Assembly: GCF_003347635.1 (NCBI RefSeq)
Contig: NZ_QDFY01000021.1
Coordinates: 1 to 45,164 of the forward strand
DNA from: Sphingosinicella terrae
Lineage (GTDB): Bacteria > Pseudomonadota > Alphaproteobacteria > Sphingomonadales > Sphingomonadaceae
Length of the DNA: 45,164 nt
Reading direction: 5' to 3'
Of this stretch, positions 17,781-25,808 are shown one piece after another (the stretch's first letter is position 1; each line of letters begins with the position of its first letter). A program made the position numbers and the translations under genes. The notes below the pieces were generated by a model. It was not told where the DNA came from. It saw only the letters and a program-made list of their open reading frames with translations, and did not search any database.

Positions 17781-18719
17781 ATGAAACATTCACTCGGCCG
17801 GCCTTCGCCGGCAGAAACGATCACCGCCGCGGTCGTGAAGCGGCTCGAGGCGGGCACGCGGCCGTGGGTTCAGCCCTGGACCGGAGCCTCGGTGTCGCGG
17901 CCACTTCGCGCCTGCGGCACGCCGTACCAGGGTATCAACGTCCTCTGGCTCTGGATGGCGGCCGAGGCGGCGGGGCACACTTCGCCCTTCTGGATGACCT
18001 ATCGACAGGCGCACATGCTTGGAGCCCAGGTGCGGAAGGGCGAGCGGGGCTCGATCGCCATCTTCTATCGGACGTACCTGCCACGGGAGGCCAGCGCGGA
18101 TGATGAAGCCGAAGGCGACCGCACCCGCCGCGTCCTCAAGAGCTTCACCGTGTTCAATGCGTGCCAGGTCGACGGCCTGCCGGATCGCTTCTTCCCTGAG
18201 CCGCAGCCGCTTCCGCCGCCGACGGAGCGTGACCAGGTCCTCGACGCCTTCTTTTCAGCGATTCCAGCGAGGCTGCGCCACTTCGGCGCCGAGGCCTTCT
18301 ACTCTCCCGTGTCCGACCAGGTGACGATGCCGGAGCCCGGCCTCTTTCGGAACCTCGACCACTATCGCGCCACGCTGGCGCACGAGCTGTCGCACTGGAC
18401 CGGCCACGAAGGCCGGCTTGCCCGTCAGATGGGTGGCCGGTTCGGCAGCGAGGCTTACGCGATGGAGGAGCTGGTAGCGGAGCTTTCCTCCGCAATTCTC
18501 GGTGCCGAGCTGGGGCTCCCCGTCGAGCATCTCGACCATCACGCCAGCTACCTCGCTTCATGGCTCAAGGTGCTCAAGGCGGACAGCCGCGCTATTTTCA
18601 CCGTGGCAGCGAAGGCCGAGGAAGCCGCCTCGCTGCTCCTGCGGCTTGGGCGGAATGAGGCGTCGGCAGATTTGGTGCATGAGCGCGATGCCGAGGATGT
18701 GCAGGTGCGCGCGGCCTAA
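17781..18719 (+). CDS. ardC: ArdC-like antirestriction protein
   Basis: 312-residue protein from the ATG at 17781, preceded by GGGGAG. The N-terminal half has the ssDNA-binding ArdC domain (TITAAVVKRLEAGTRPWVQPW, then YQGINVLWLW and RKGERGSIAIFYRTY). The C-terminal half is a zinc metallopeptidase-like domain with HELSH (201-205) and a downstream glutamate near MEELVAE (about 228-234). ArdC proteins protect incoming single-stranded DNA from restriction during conjugation. It diverges from luxR across a 296-base gap holding the palindromic operator and opens the backbone series ardC-DUF2493-sigma-like. Confidence 0.9.
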   Translation: MKHSLGRPSPAETITAAVVKRLEAGTRPWVQPWTGASVSRPLRACGTPYQGINVLWLWMAAEAAGHTSPFWMTYRQAHMLGAQVRKGERGSIAIFYRTYLPREASADDEAEGDRTRRVLKSFTVFNACQVDGLPDRFFPEPQPLPPPTERDQVLDAFFSAIPARLRHFGAEAFYSPVSDQVTMPEPGLFRNLDHYRATLAHELSHWTGHEGRLARQMGGRFGSEAYAMEELVAELSSAILGAELGLPVEHLDHHASYLASWLKVLKADSRAIFTVAAKAEEAASLLLRLGRNEASADLVHERDAEDVQVRAA

Positions 18720-18804
18720 GGGTGGCGGCGCGAGGTGGCGTGGACCGCCGCATTGATGCGCGGCACGGCCGGCCGGGAGAGGCCCTGCCCCGGCGGCGAG
18801 ACGC

Positions 18805-18972
18805 CCGCAACCCGCTGCGCCCGCGGCCCGTGTTGGCTTGCCGCTGCGCGGCAGCCTGCCCGCGCCAGCCGCGGCTTCGGGGTGTCCGGCCCTTTGGGCA
18901 GTGCGGGCACTCGCCTTAGCCGGGGCTCCGGGCTCCCGGCGCCGATCCCGGCGCGAATCAGGAGAGTCCGCC
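18805..18972 (+). promoter_or_regulatory. GC-rich leader shared with the ssb gene
   Basis: The non-coding lead-in of the DUF2493 gene shares ordered blocks with the ssb leader (about 21601-21769): CGCAACCCGC, CGGCCCGTGTTG, CTGCCCGCGCC and CTCCGGGCT, in the same order before an AGGAG-type ribosome binding site. This suggests a related promoter or untranslated leader and co-regulation. No known riboswitch is recognised. Confidence 0.4.
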
Positions 18973-19935
18973 ATGCACACCAACCTTGCCGCCCAGCTCG
19001 CCGCGCTGGAGCTCGGCCACCTCAACGTAGCTCGACCGAGCACGAGCCCCTGCACCGAAAGCATCGACCCTGATGCCGCCGAGCAGACGCTGGCCGCCGT
19101 CTGGTCGGACCTCTTCGCCCTCTTTCCTGATACGGCTCTGGAGGACGACGCCGAAGAGATCGCCTGGGCTTTCGTGAACCTGTTCCACCGCGCCGCGGCC
19201 AAGCGCCTGGCGCAGGTGGACCGGGCGACGGACGAGATCCGGTGCCTCCTCGCCTCCGCCGACGGCTCCGAGGTGCATTCGGGCCAGCTCGAGACCGAGA
19301 TCGAGCGCGCCCGGGCGGCCGAAGCCGCCATGCTTGGCCTTGAGGCGCTTCGTGAGACCGCGGCTCTCCTCTACATGCGCGAGACCGGTCATAGCTGGCG
19401 GCCGGCCGGTAGCTCGCGGCTCAATCATGGGGCCGGCTGCACCTCGGCCGTGGTGAACGGACGCGACTTCCTGCGGGCGCGGGCTGAATCCCGCCGTCGG
19501 GCCGCGATGCCCGAGGGAACGCCGGTGCTGTTCGCAGGCGGCCGCCTCTCGTTCGAGACCGATGAGCAGGCGAAGACGCTCGCTACCAATGTCTGGGAAA
19601 CGCTCGACAGGGTACGCGACCGCGTCGCCGACCTGATCCTCGTCCACGGCGGCGACAGCAAGGGCATCGATCGCCTCGCGGCTTCCTGGGCCGAGCGACG
19701 CAAGGTCCCGCAGCTCGTCTTGGGGCTCGAGACCCGGCTCGGGCAACGCGCCGGATTCAAGCGCAACGAGCAGATGCTCTCGCTCAATCCGCGTTGTTTG
19801 GTGGCCTTCGCTGGCAACGGCGTTCTCGAGCGTTTGGTCATCCAGGCGAAGGAAAGAGGCGTCCCCGTCGTCGACCGCCGCGGCCCTCTCGGCACCAACC
19901 CGAAGCGTGCGGCGCGCGCCGCCCAGGCGGCGTAG
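18973..19935 (+). CDS. DUF2493 (SLOG/YspA-like) domain protein
   Basis: 320-residue protein from the ATG at 18973 with AGGAGAG upstream; the open frame extends further left but the leader is GC-rich non-coding sequence shared with the ssb leader. The C-terminal third carries DUF2493 (VLFAGGRLSFETDEQAKTLA, later LVHGGDSKGIDRLAASWA), a Rossmann-like fold of the SLOG nucleotide-binding group. The N-terminal part is helical. This gene is a regular member of sphingomonad plasmid and island backbones. Its biochemical role is unknown, and a sensor of nucleotide signals is only a suggestion from the fold. Confidence 0.85.
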   Translation: MHTNLAAQLAALELGHLNVARPSTSPCTESIDPDAAEQTLAAVWSDLFALFPDTALEDDAEEIAWAFVNLFHRAAAKRLAQVDRATDEIRCLLASADGSEVHSGQLETEIERARAAEAAMLGLEALRETAALLYMRETGHSWRPAGSSRLNHGAGCTSAVVNGRDFLRARAESRRRAAMPEGTPVLFAGGRLSFETDEQAKTLATNVWETLDRVRDRVADLILVHGGDSKGIDRLAASWAERRKVPQLVLGLETRLGQRAGFKRNEQMLSLNPRCLVAFAGNGVLERLVIQAKERGVPVVDRRGPLGTNPKRAARAAQAA

Positions 19936-19940
19936 CCGCC

Positions 19941-19970
19941 GGCCTGGACCGGATGATGCCGGTCCAGGCC
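19941..19970 (+). terminator. Strong stem-loop after the DUF2493 gene
   Basis: A perfect 12-bp inverted repeat (GGCCTGGACCGG / CCGGTCCAGGCC) with an ATGATG loop starts five bases after the stop codon. Position and strength fit a transcription terminator, though the following sequence is TCCC rather than a T run. Confidence 0.6.
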
Positions 19971-20237
19971 TCCCATCGCGGCAGATGCTTGCTGGAACGT
20001 TGGCGCTGGGACTAGCATGCTGCTGCCGGCTTCGGCCGGCCGCGGCGCCGATACGGCTGCCGGCGCTATAACCAAGGCGTCGGCACATGTTCCCAAACAT
20101 GGATCTCACAGCCCGTATCGGGGCCGCGTTCCGGCGCGTGGCGCGGTTCGGCCAGAGGAGAGGGCGCGGACGTCGGGCGGAGGCGCGAGGCACGTCATTC
20201 CGACGCGGCCGGCCTCCGTACCACGAGGAATGCCGCC
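19971..20237 (+). promoter_or_regulatory. Leader of the sigma-like gene with a small inverted repeat
   Basis: Nothing in these bases reads as a gene. A 6-bp perfect inverted repeat, CATGTT and AACATG with four bases between, lies at 20086-20101, just after a TATAAC-like element at about 20067-20072. It could be an operator near a promoter. The rest is GC-rich leader sequence. Confidence 0.3.
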
Positions 20238-20477
20238 ATGTCCGACACACCCGATCCCGAACTCCTGCGCCGCATGGAAGACGCCATGCTCAACATGCCG
20301 AAGATGCAGCGGGAGATCTTCATGGCCCACCGCCTGGACGACATATCGTACGGCGAGATCGCCCGCCGTACCGGGCTGACCGTCCGTCAGGTGGAGCGAC
20401 ATCTGGCGAGGGCCATCTACAAGCTCGACAAGCAGCTGCGCGGCCGGAAGCTCAGTTGTTGGGAGCGGTGGTTCTGA
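20238..20477 (+). CDS. Sigma-70 region 4-like small protein
   Basis: 79-residue protein that is little more than a sigma region 4 helix-turn-helix: MPKMQREIFMAHRLDDISYG, EIARRTGLTVRQVERHLARA, IYKLDKQL. It has no region 2, so it cannot be a complete sigma factor by itself. An AGGAA ribosome binding site precedes the ATG. Such one-domain sigma-like proteins recur in alphaproteobacterial mobile elements between DUF2493 and ssb genes. It may bind promoters or RNA polymerase as an accessory regulator; that is inference. Confidence 0.75.
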   Translation: MSDTPDPELLRRMEDAMLNMPKMQREIFMAHRLDDISYGEIARRTGLTVRQVERHLARAIYKLDKQLRGRKLSCWERWF

Positions 20478-20482
20478 CCATC

Positions 20483-20517
20483 CGGGACGCTCTCTTGCCC
20501 TCGCCAGCGGCGTCCCG
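20483..20517 (+). terminator. Stem-loop after the sigma-like gene
   Basis: An 8-bp perfect stem (CGGGACGC / GCGTCCCG) with a 19-base loop begins five bases after the stop codon and ends 20 bases before the next gene. It is a plausible terminator, with no T run. Confidence 0.4.
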
Positions 20518-20537
20518 ACCTCTTAGGATCGACCCCG

Positions 20538-21464
20538 ATGCGAACGGATCTCGACCATCTTCCACCGGCAAAGCAGCGCGAGCTGGAGCGCGTGGTGCAG
20601 ATCCTTTTCGAGGAATTCGAGGAGAAGATCGGGCTCGCGACGCAGGACTGGAAACGCAGGGGACGCATCCAGAAGATCATCCTCTATGGCTCCTACGCAC
20701 GAGGGAACTGGGTCGACGAGCCGCACACGGCGAAGGGCTATCAGTCGGATTTCGACCTGCTGATCATCGTCAACGACAAGCGCCTGACCGACCGGGTCGA
20801 ATATTGGGCGAAGGCCGAGGACCGCCTGATTCGTGAGCTTTCGATCACCAAGACGCTCCGGACACCAGTCAACTTCATCGTCCACACCCTTCAGGAGGTG
20901 AACGACGGGCTGGCGCACGGTCGATACTTCTTCATGGACGTCGCCCGAGATGGCGTCGCCCTCTATCAGAGCGACGATACTGAGCTTCCGGAGCCGAAGC
21001 CGAAGACGCCGGAGCAAGCCCTGGCGATGGCAAAGGAGTATTTTGAGGAGTGGATGCCTAGTGGCGCTGAGTTTCTCGAGGGATTCAAATTTTATATGGG
21101 GCGGCGTAGCTGGAAGAAGGCCGCGTTCCTCCTCCATCAGGCGACCGAGAACCTTTACCACTGCGTACTATTGGTGCAGACTTTTTACACGCCGCACGTC
21201 CACAACCTAGCGTTCCTGCGCACTCAGGCCGAGCGGATTGATCGCCGGCTGGTGCACATCTGGCCGCAGGATAGCCGCCGCGACAGGCGTCTTTTTGAGA
21301 AGCTCAAAGCCGCGTACGTGAAGGCTCGATACTCGAAACACTACCGCATTAGCGAGGATGAGCTGACCTGGCTCGGTGAGCGCGTGGAAGAGCTCGGGCA
21401 GGTCGTGCACGTGGTCTGCTCGGAACGCATCGCGATGCTTGAGGCGCAAGCGAACGCCGCTTGA
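20538..21464 (+). CDS. Nucleotidyltransferase-HEPN fusion protein
   Basis: 308-residue protein joining two domains usually found as separate toxin-antitoxin partners. The N-terminal MNT-type nucleotidyltransferase has ILYGSYARGNW (about 48-58) and the metal pair in SDFDLLIIV. The C-terminal HEPN domain (about 165-300) has KKAAFLLHQATENLYHCVLL and an R-x3-H segment, ARYSKH. MNT proteins can AMPylate HEPN RNases and so silence them. A single-chain version could be self-controlled. It stands alone after a hairpin and is intact. A role in defence or stress is inferred from the domain pair. Confidence 0.85.
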   Translation: MRTDLDHLPPAKQRELERVVQILFEEFEEKIGLATQDWKRRGRIQKIILYGSYARGNWVDEPHTAKGYQSDFDLLIIVNDKRLTDRVEYWAKAEDRLIRELSITKTLRTPVNFIVHTLQEVNDGLAHGRYFFMDVARDGVALYQSDDTELPEPKPKTPEQALAMAKEYFEEWMPSGAEFLEGFKFYMGRRSWKKAAFLLHQATENLYHCVLLVQTFYTPHVHNLAFLRTQAERIDRRLVHIWPQDSRRDRRLFEKLKAAYVKARYSKHYRISEDELTWLGERVEELGQVVHVVCSERIAMLEAQANAA

Positions 21465-21769
21465 TCCGTTCTTACGAGCGGCCGGAGCGGATCGTCAGGA
21501 GCGCTATAGAACCGATTTCTGATCACCTTCGACTCTCCTGAAGCTGGCCGACGGACCTCACCCATCTCCTTCTTTAGCCCTCCTGGCACGGCCGCGGCGG
21601 GGCGCAACCCGCGTCCCTTCGGCCCGTGTTGCCCTTTGGGCTGCCCGCGCCGGCCTCGGTCCGGGGTTTCCCTGCGGCTGCGCCTCCGGTGCGCGCCGCC
21701 GCATTCGCCGCGCCTCTCTCCGGGCTGTCGACGGGGTGGTCCCGGCGACAGGAACAGGAGACTTTCGAC
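21465..21769 (+). promoter_or_regulatory. Leader region of ssb
   Basis: About 300 bases without a gene. The right part (about 21601-21769) shares ordered GC-rich blocks with the DUF2493 leader, ending in a CAGGAG ribosome binding site. The left part shows nothing notable. Confidence 0.4.
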
Positions 21770-22183
21770 ATGACCAATACCGTTCTTCTCGTCGGCAACC
21801 TGGGCGCCGATCCCGACCTTCGCACAGCGAACAGCGGCACCGACATCGCCTCTTTCAGCCTCGGCACCAGCCGTCCCAAGCGAGACAGCGAGGGCAAGAC
21901 CTGCAAGGATGCAAGCGGCTTCACCGCCAAGGACACCGAGTGGCACCGTATTACCTGCTTCAACGGCCTCGGCAGGATCATCGCCCAGCACGCGACCAAG
22001 GGCATGCTCGTTTCGGTCCGCGGCAGGCTCCACTACACCCGCTGGACCGACCGCGAGGGCGTCGAGCGCTACGGCTGCGAGATCATCGCCGAGGACGTCC
22101 AGTTCCTTAGCCGGCCGCGGCAGTCCGGCGCCGGCGGCGGGTCCGAACCGCAGCAGGATCTCGACGACGACGTGCCGTTCTAA
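21770..22183 (+). CDS. ssb: Single-stranded DNA-binding protein
   Basis: 137-residue SSB from the ATG at 21770, CAGGAG upstream. It has one OB fold (TNTVLLVGNLGADPDLRT, later DTEWHRITCFNGLGRIIAQH, then GMLVSVRGRLHYTRWTD) and the acidic tip DDDVPF that recruits replication and repair partners. It is a typical mobile-element SSB that would coat DNA during transfer. It is followed by a strong hairpin, so it is probably a single-gene unit. Confidence 0.95.
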   Translation: MTNTVLLVGNLGADPDLRTANSGTDIASFSLGTSRPKRDSEGKTCKDASGFTAKDTEWHRITCFNGLGRIIAQHATKGMLVSVRGRLHYTRWTDREGVERYGCEIIAEDVQFLSRPRQSGAGGGSEPQQDLDDDVPF

Positions 22184-22194
22184 GGCGGTCAATC

Positions 22195-22220
22195 GCCCCG
22201 GCGGCTTCGGTCGCCGGGGC
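22195..22220 (+). terminator. Intrinsic terminator after ssb
   Basis: A perfect 9-bp stem (GCCCCGGCG / CGCCGGGGC) around an 8-base loop, 11 bases after the ssb stop and followed by TCTT. This is the best terminator-like hairpin in the backbone region. Confidence 0.6.
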
Positions 22221-22506
22221 TCTTACCATCCTCTTTCGTGCTGCCATTCCACCGCCGAGAGGCTCCTCGATTCGTGCGTCTTGGTGCGGGAGGAGAGACT
22301 GCGGGGGAGGGGTCTCGTCTCGTAGAGGCCCAGTGTGGCGGGCGGCGAGGCAGCTGATCAAGGCTGCGCGGTGCCCCCAATTTGCTTCGCAAATCGGCTC
22401 CCCCACGCCCCGCTTCGCGGCGCCTTCGGCGGCCCTGACAGCCGCCTCGCCGCCCGCTCCGCAGGCGCCGTCTTCGATCGGAAGACGATGCTGAAGGAGA
22501 CATCCG
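22221..22506 (+). other. Gene-free leader before a small hypothetical gene
   Basis: A GC-rich stretch with short internal symmetries (for example AATTTGCTTCGCAAAT at about 22379-22394 and repeated CGGCG/CGCCG units). No gene is supported. It probably holds the promoter and leader of the gene at 22507. Confidence 0.35.
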
Positions 22507-22854
22507 ATGAACAATTTTTCGACGATCGGACGCGGGTGCGATGCCGCGTTGGACGCGCTTCGGGCGGAGTTCGGAGGAGTTCTGGCCGCGCGGATTATCG
22601 AGGCTGAAGCCGTCGACTTCCTATGGGAGGCTCGGGTTCGGGAGCGGTACCTGGGTCAGCAGATCGGCTGGGATCTCGACGATGAATATGCGTCTCAGGA
22701 GCTCTCCCGGGTTTCGATTTTGAGCGTTCTGGATGGCCGCTGGTATGTCGGAATGTGCCTGGTCGATGGCGAAGGAGCGGCGGTGGAGCTGCTCTGGAAG
22801 CGACCTTGCGAGGGTCGCGGAGAGGCTGAATTCGAGCTCCTTCGGGCGCGATGA
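22507..22854 (+). CDS. Hypothetical backbone protein
   Basis: 115-residue protein with a good ribosome binding site (GAAGGAGA) ahead of the ATG. It has a helical acidic N-terminus and a short beta-like segment (VLDGRWYVGMCLVD). I recognise no domain. Coding character and the ribosome binding site support it as a real gene. It lies between ssb and the relaxase region, where small conserved unknown genes are usual in such elements. Confidence 0.65.
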   Translation: MNNFSTIGRGCDAALDALRAEFGGVLAARIIEAEAVDFLWEARVRERYLGQQIGWDLDDEYASQELSRVSILSVLDGRWYVGMCLVDGEGAAVELLWKRPCEGRGEAEFELLRAR

Positions 22855-23176
22855 TCGCTCCGGAATGGCTCTTGCGGGGGCGACGCGGCAGCGTCGCTCC
22901 GCTTTCCTTTTGCTCACTCGGTGCAGCTTTGGCGCGATCGGTGGTGCTGGTGGTGGGAGGTCTTGGGAAGGATCTGCAGTAGGGAGACAGTAGGGAGCAG
23001 GGGAAGGCAAGATTAAAGCAGTGCCTCCCTGAGGCCCTGAAAGTGGCGTCTGCACATCGTTTTTTGTGGAGGCATGCGGGGGCGCATGCCTCCACTTGCT
23101 CGAGAAGTGGCGGATTTCTGCGGCACGTTGTGGAGGACCTTGAAGACAGCCGTTAGGCTCGCCTCATACTCGTCCC
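22855..23176 (+). other. Gene-free region upstream of the relaxase, candidate oriT region
   Basis: About 320 bases with no supported gene directly upstream of the relaxase. The main feature is the perfect 13-bp hairpin at 23066-23095, described separately. Origins of transfer usually lie next to the relaxase gene, so oriT is expected here. No nic site is identified. Confidence 0.45.
23066..23095. repeat. Perfect 13-bp inverted repeat, candidate oriT element
   Basis: GTGGAGGCATGCG and its exact complement flank a GGGG loop, with a run of six T just before it, 82 bases ahead of the relaxase start. The T run is on the wrong side for an intrinsic terminator on the plus strand, and an A run follows on the minus strand, so a terminator is unlikely. 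A relaxase-recognised hairpin is the better guess. Confidence 0.5.
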
Positions 23177-25144
23177 ATGGAAGATGATTTCGAGCTGTGG
23201 CTCGGCCGCATTGGCGACCGCGGTCGCGGGAGCGGCAAGCGCTTCGCCAACCGCATTAGGCAGGCGGCGCAGCTTGCCGGCGGACCGAGGGTGCGCGGCG
23301 GCGCTCCGAAGTTCGACGGGAGTCGGATCGGTCGCGGTGCCGGCGCGGGGCGCGTGCTTTCGAGTGGGCCGCGGTATAGAGGCCGTACGGCGCGGCGGGT
23401 GGTGGTGAAGGCCAGCATCGTGAAGCTCGGGCAGAAGGGCCTCGCACGAGCGACGGCCCACATGCGCTACCTGCAACGGGACGGGACCACGCGCGAGGGC
23501 GAGCGCGGCGGGCTCTACTCGGAACGGGAGGATCGGGCGGACGGCAAGGACTTCGTCGCTCGGGGCGAGGGAGACCGCCATCAATTCCGTTTCATCGTCG
23601 CGCCGGAGGATGGTTCAGAATATGAGGACCTGAAGCCGCTCGTCCGGCGCTTTATGGCCCAGGCGGAGAAGGACCTCGGGACGAAGCTCGATTGGGTGGC
23701 GGTCGATCACTTCAACACCGGTCACCCGCACAGCCATGTGATCGTCCGCGGGAAGGACGATCGCGGCAAGGACCTGATCATTGCGCGCGAGTACCTGACG
23801 CAGGGGCTGCGTGAGCGAGCGGCCGAACTCGTCAACCTGGACCTGGGGCCGCGGACGGAGCGGGAGATCCTTCGCTCGCAGCTCGGCGAGGTCGAGCAGG
23901 AGCGGCTGACCGGCATTGATCGGCGACTGATCCGGTCGATGGACGCGGAGGGGCTCGTGGATCCGCGGCGGGGGAGCTGGGTCGAGCAGGATCTGCGGAC
24001 GGCGCGGCTGCGGACGCTCTCGGGGATGGGGTTGGCAAGCGAGCAGCCCGGCGGCCGGTGGAAGCTCGATCCGGAGCTGGAGACGACGCTGCGAAAGATG
24101 GGACGGCGCGGCGACATCGTGCGGACCATGAACCACGCGCTCAGGATCGCGATGCAGCCGCGGGCGCCGCAGGACCAGGCGATCTACGATCCGGATGCAT
24201 CGGATGCGCGGCCGGTGGTGGGCCGGCTAGTCGCATCCGGTCTGGCGGACGAGCATGCCGATCGGCGGTTCCTCATCGTGGACGGGGTCGATGGGCACAC
24301 CCACTATCTCGATGTTGGAGCTAGCGTCTTCGACGCGCGGCCGGGGGCGATCGTGCAGATCGAGCCCAGGCGGGCCGGCGTGCGCGAGGTGGATCGGACG
24401 ATTGCGGCGATCGCCGGCACGAGCAAGGGCTGGTACAGCGTCGAGCTTCATCAGTTCCGCGACCCGACGGCGAGCGAGTCGTTCGCGACGGCGCATATCC
24501 GCCGGCTCGAGGCCCTTCGCCGGAGCGGCCTTCCTGTCGAGCGGGAGGTCGATGGCTATTGGCAGATCGCTCCGGATCATCTGGAGCGGGTCGAGGCGTA
24601 TGAGCGGCGGCTTCGCGCTCGAATGCCCCTCACCGTCGCGCTCCTCAGCGGTGACCGGCTTGACCTGCTGCCCGAGCGCGACGGAGCGACCTGGCTCGAC
24701 CGTGAGATCGTTGCTGAGAAGCCGGTGGAGCTCGGGCGAGGTTTTGGGGCTGAGGTCCGTAAGGCAATCGACCGGCGGATGCAGTGGCTGGCGGCGCAGC
24801 GGATGATCGATCTGGAGGGGGAGGATTACCGCTTCAGGTCCGACCTGGTGGATCAGCTGGAGCGGCGGGAGCTCAGGGCCGCCGCGGTGAAGATCGAGCG
24901 CGAGAGCGGACGAGCCTTCCGCGAGCACGGGATCGGCGATCACGTGCAGGGGATCTGCCGCGGGCCCATTCAGGTCGGCGACCGAAAATTTGCGCTGGTT
25001 GAGCACTCGCTCGAGTTCAGTCTGGTGCCGTGGCGGCCGGTACTGGAGCGGCAGATCGGCCGGGAAATATCGTGCATAGTGCGAGGCGGCGGGATCAGCT
25101 GGACCATTGGCCGCGAGCGGCAGGGGCCCAGCATCGGCATGTGA
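23177..25144 (+). CDS. VirD2-like relaxase with DUF3363 domain
   Basis: 655-residue DNA-nicking relaxase. The N-terminal catalytic part (about 75-215) has a candidate nucleophile Y98 in AHMRYLQRDG and the metal-binding histidine motif DHFNTGHPHSHVIVRG (H183, H185, H187), the signature of VirD2/MOBP-type relaxases. The rest is the DUF3363 region found in alphaproteobacterial relaxases (YDPDASDARPVVGRLVASGL, later GMPLTVALLSGDRLDLL-like segments). It would nick oriT and lead the strand into a mating channel. It is followed 85 bases later by a ribbon-helix-helix gene, as in trb-type transfer regions, but no coupling protein or trb genes follow. Confidence 0.92.
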   Translation: MEDDFELWLGRIGDRGRGSGKRFANRIRQAAQLAGGPRVRGGAPKFDGSRIGRGAGAGRVLSSGPRYRGRTARRVVVKASIVKLGQKGLARATAHMRYLQRDGTTREGERGGLYSEREDRADGKDFVARGEGDRHQFRFIVAPEDGSEYEDLKPLVRRFMAQAEKDLGTKLDWVAVDHFNTGHPHSHVIVRGKDDRGKDLIIAREYLTQGLRERAAELVNLDLGPRTEREILRSQLGEVEQERLTGIDRRLIRSMDAEGLVDPRRGSWVEQDLRTARLRTLSGMGLASEQPGGRWKLDPELETTLRKMGRRGDIVRTMNHALRIAMQPRAPQDQAIYDPDASDARPVVGRLVASGLADEHADRRFLIVDGVDGHTHYLDVGASVFDARPGAIVQIEPRRAGVREVDRTIAAIAGTSKGWYSVELHQFRDPTASESFATAHIRRLEALRRSGLPVEREVDGYWQIAPDHLERVEAYERRLRARMPLTVALLSGDRLDLLPERDGATWLDREIVAEKPVELGRGFGAEVRKAIDRRMQWLAAQRMIDLEGEDYRFRSDLVDQLERRELRAAAVKIERESGRAFREHGIGDHVQGICRGPIQVGDRKFALVEHSLEFSLVPWRPVLERQIGREISCIVRGGGISWTIGRERQGPSIGM

Positions 25145-25229
25145 GCCGGATGACGTGCGGTGAGCGGGCGCTTGGTGCGGCGGAGTCGTCGTTTGGCACG
25201 ACGCCGCTTGCCTCCATAGTGGCGCTACC

Positions 25230-25652
25230 ATGAAGACGTTGAAGACACGCCATCAGTTCTATCTTCCCGACGATCTGTCGGAGGCTCTCGATCGGCTCTG
25301 CGCATCGTCCGGTTCGTCGAAGACGGCCGTGCTGACCGAGGGGCTTAAAGCCGTGCTCGAGCGGCGTGCTGGTCACGAGCTGGACCTGAGGTTCGGAGTG
25401 CGCTTGGACCGGATCAGCCGCGGGCAGGAGCGGCTCGAAGGCAAGGTCGATCTTCTGGCCGAAGCGCTCGGCACGTTTGTCCACCATCAGCTGACGATGG
25501 TCGCGCACCAGCCGCCGTTCGATGACGAGACGCGGCAGCTTGGGCTTAAGCGATATCAGGCGTTCATCGATTTGGTGGGGCGGCGGTTGGCGTCAAATTC
25601 GGAAGTGCGTCTGGCCAAAGTATCTGACGGTTTGCGGGCCGAGCGCAGTTGA
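25230..25652 (+). CDS. Ribbon-helix-helix (CopG-like) transfer-region protein
   Basis: 140-residue protein whose first 50 residues form a ribbon-helix-helix: TRHQFYLPDDLSEALDRLC then SSKTAVLTEGLKAVLERR. The remainder is helical. In intact conjugative regions this protein usually sits between the relaxase and traG/trbB. Here the trb genes are absent and an unrelated defence-type gene begins 156 bases later. It may regulate the relaxase or help at oriT. Confidence 0.8.
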   Translation: MKTLKTRHQFYLPDDLSEALDRLCASSGSSKTAVLTEGLKAVLERRAGHELDLRFGVRLDRISRGQERLEGKVDLLAEALGTFVHHQLTMVAHQPPFDDETRQLGLKRYQAFIDLVGRRLASNSEVRLAKVSDGLRAERS

Positions 25653-25808
25653 TAATGCCGCAGCATTGATGGAGAAACCTCTATTCTGAGTCTAGTTGGA
25701 CCAGGCCACCTCGATTGGCCCTTGGAGGAACACCACTAGTCACAGCCGCGAAGAGGGAGCGAGGCCAATGTCGTACCTCAGCGCGCTTAGGCGAGGTAGG
25801 GGGAGGGG

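Noticed and set aside
22595-23095. Minus-strand frames opposite the small hypothetical gene and the oriT candidate region
   Set aside because: Low-complexity Arg/Pro/Ser translations, opposite a plus-strand gene with a good ribosome binding site.
24227-25231. 334-codon minus-strand frame across the relaxase C-terminus
   Set aside because: Antisense shadow of the DUF3363 region; Pro/Leu/Arg-rich with no motif.
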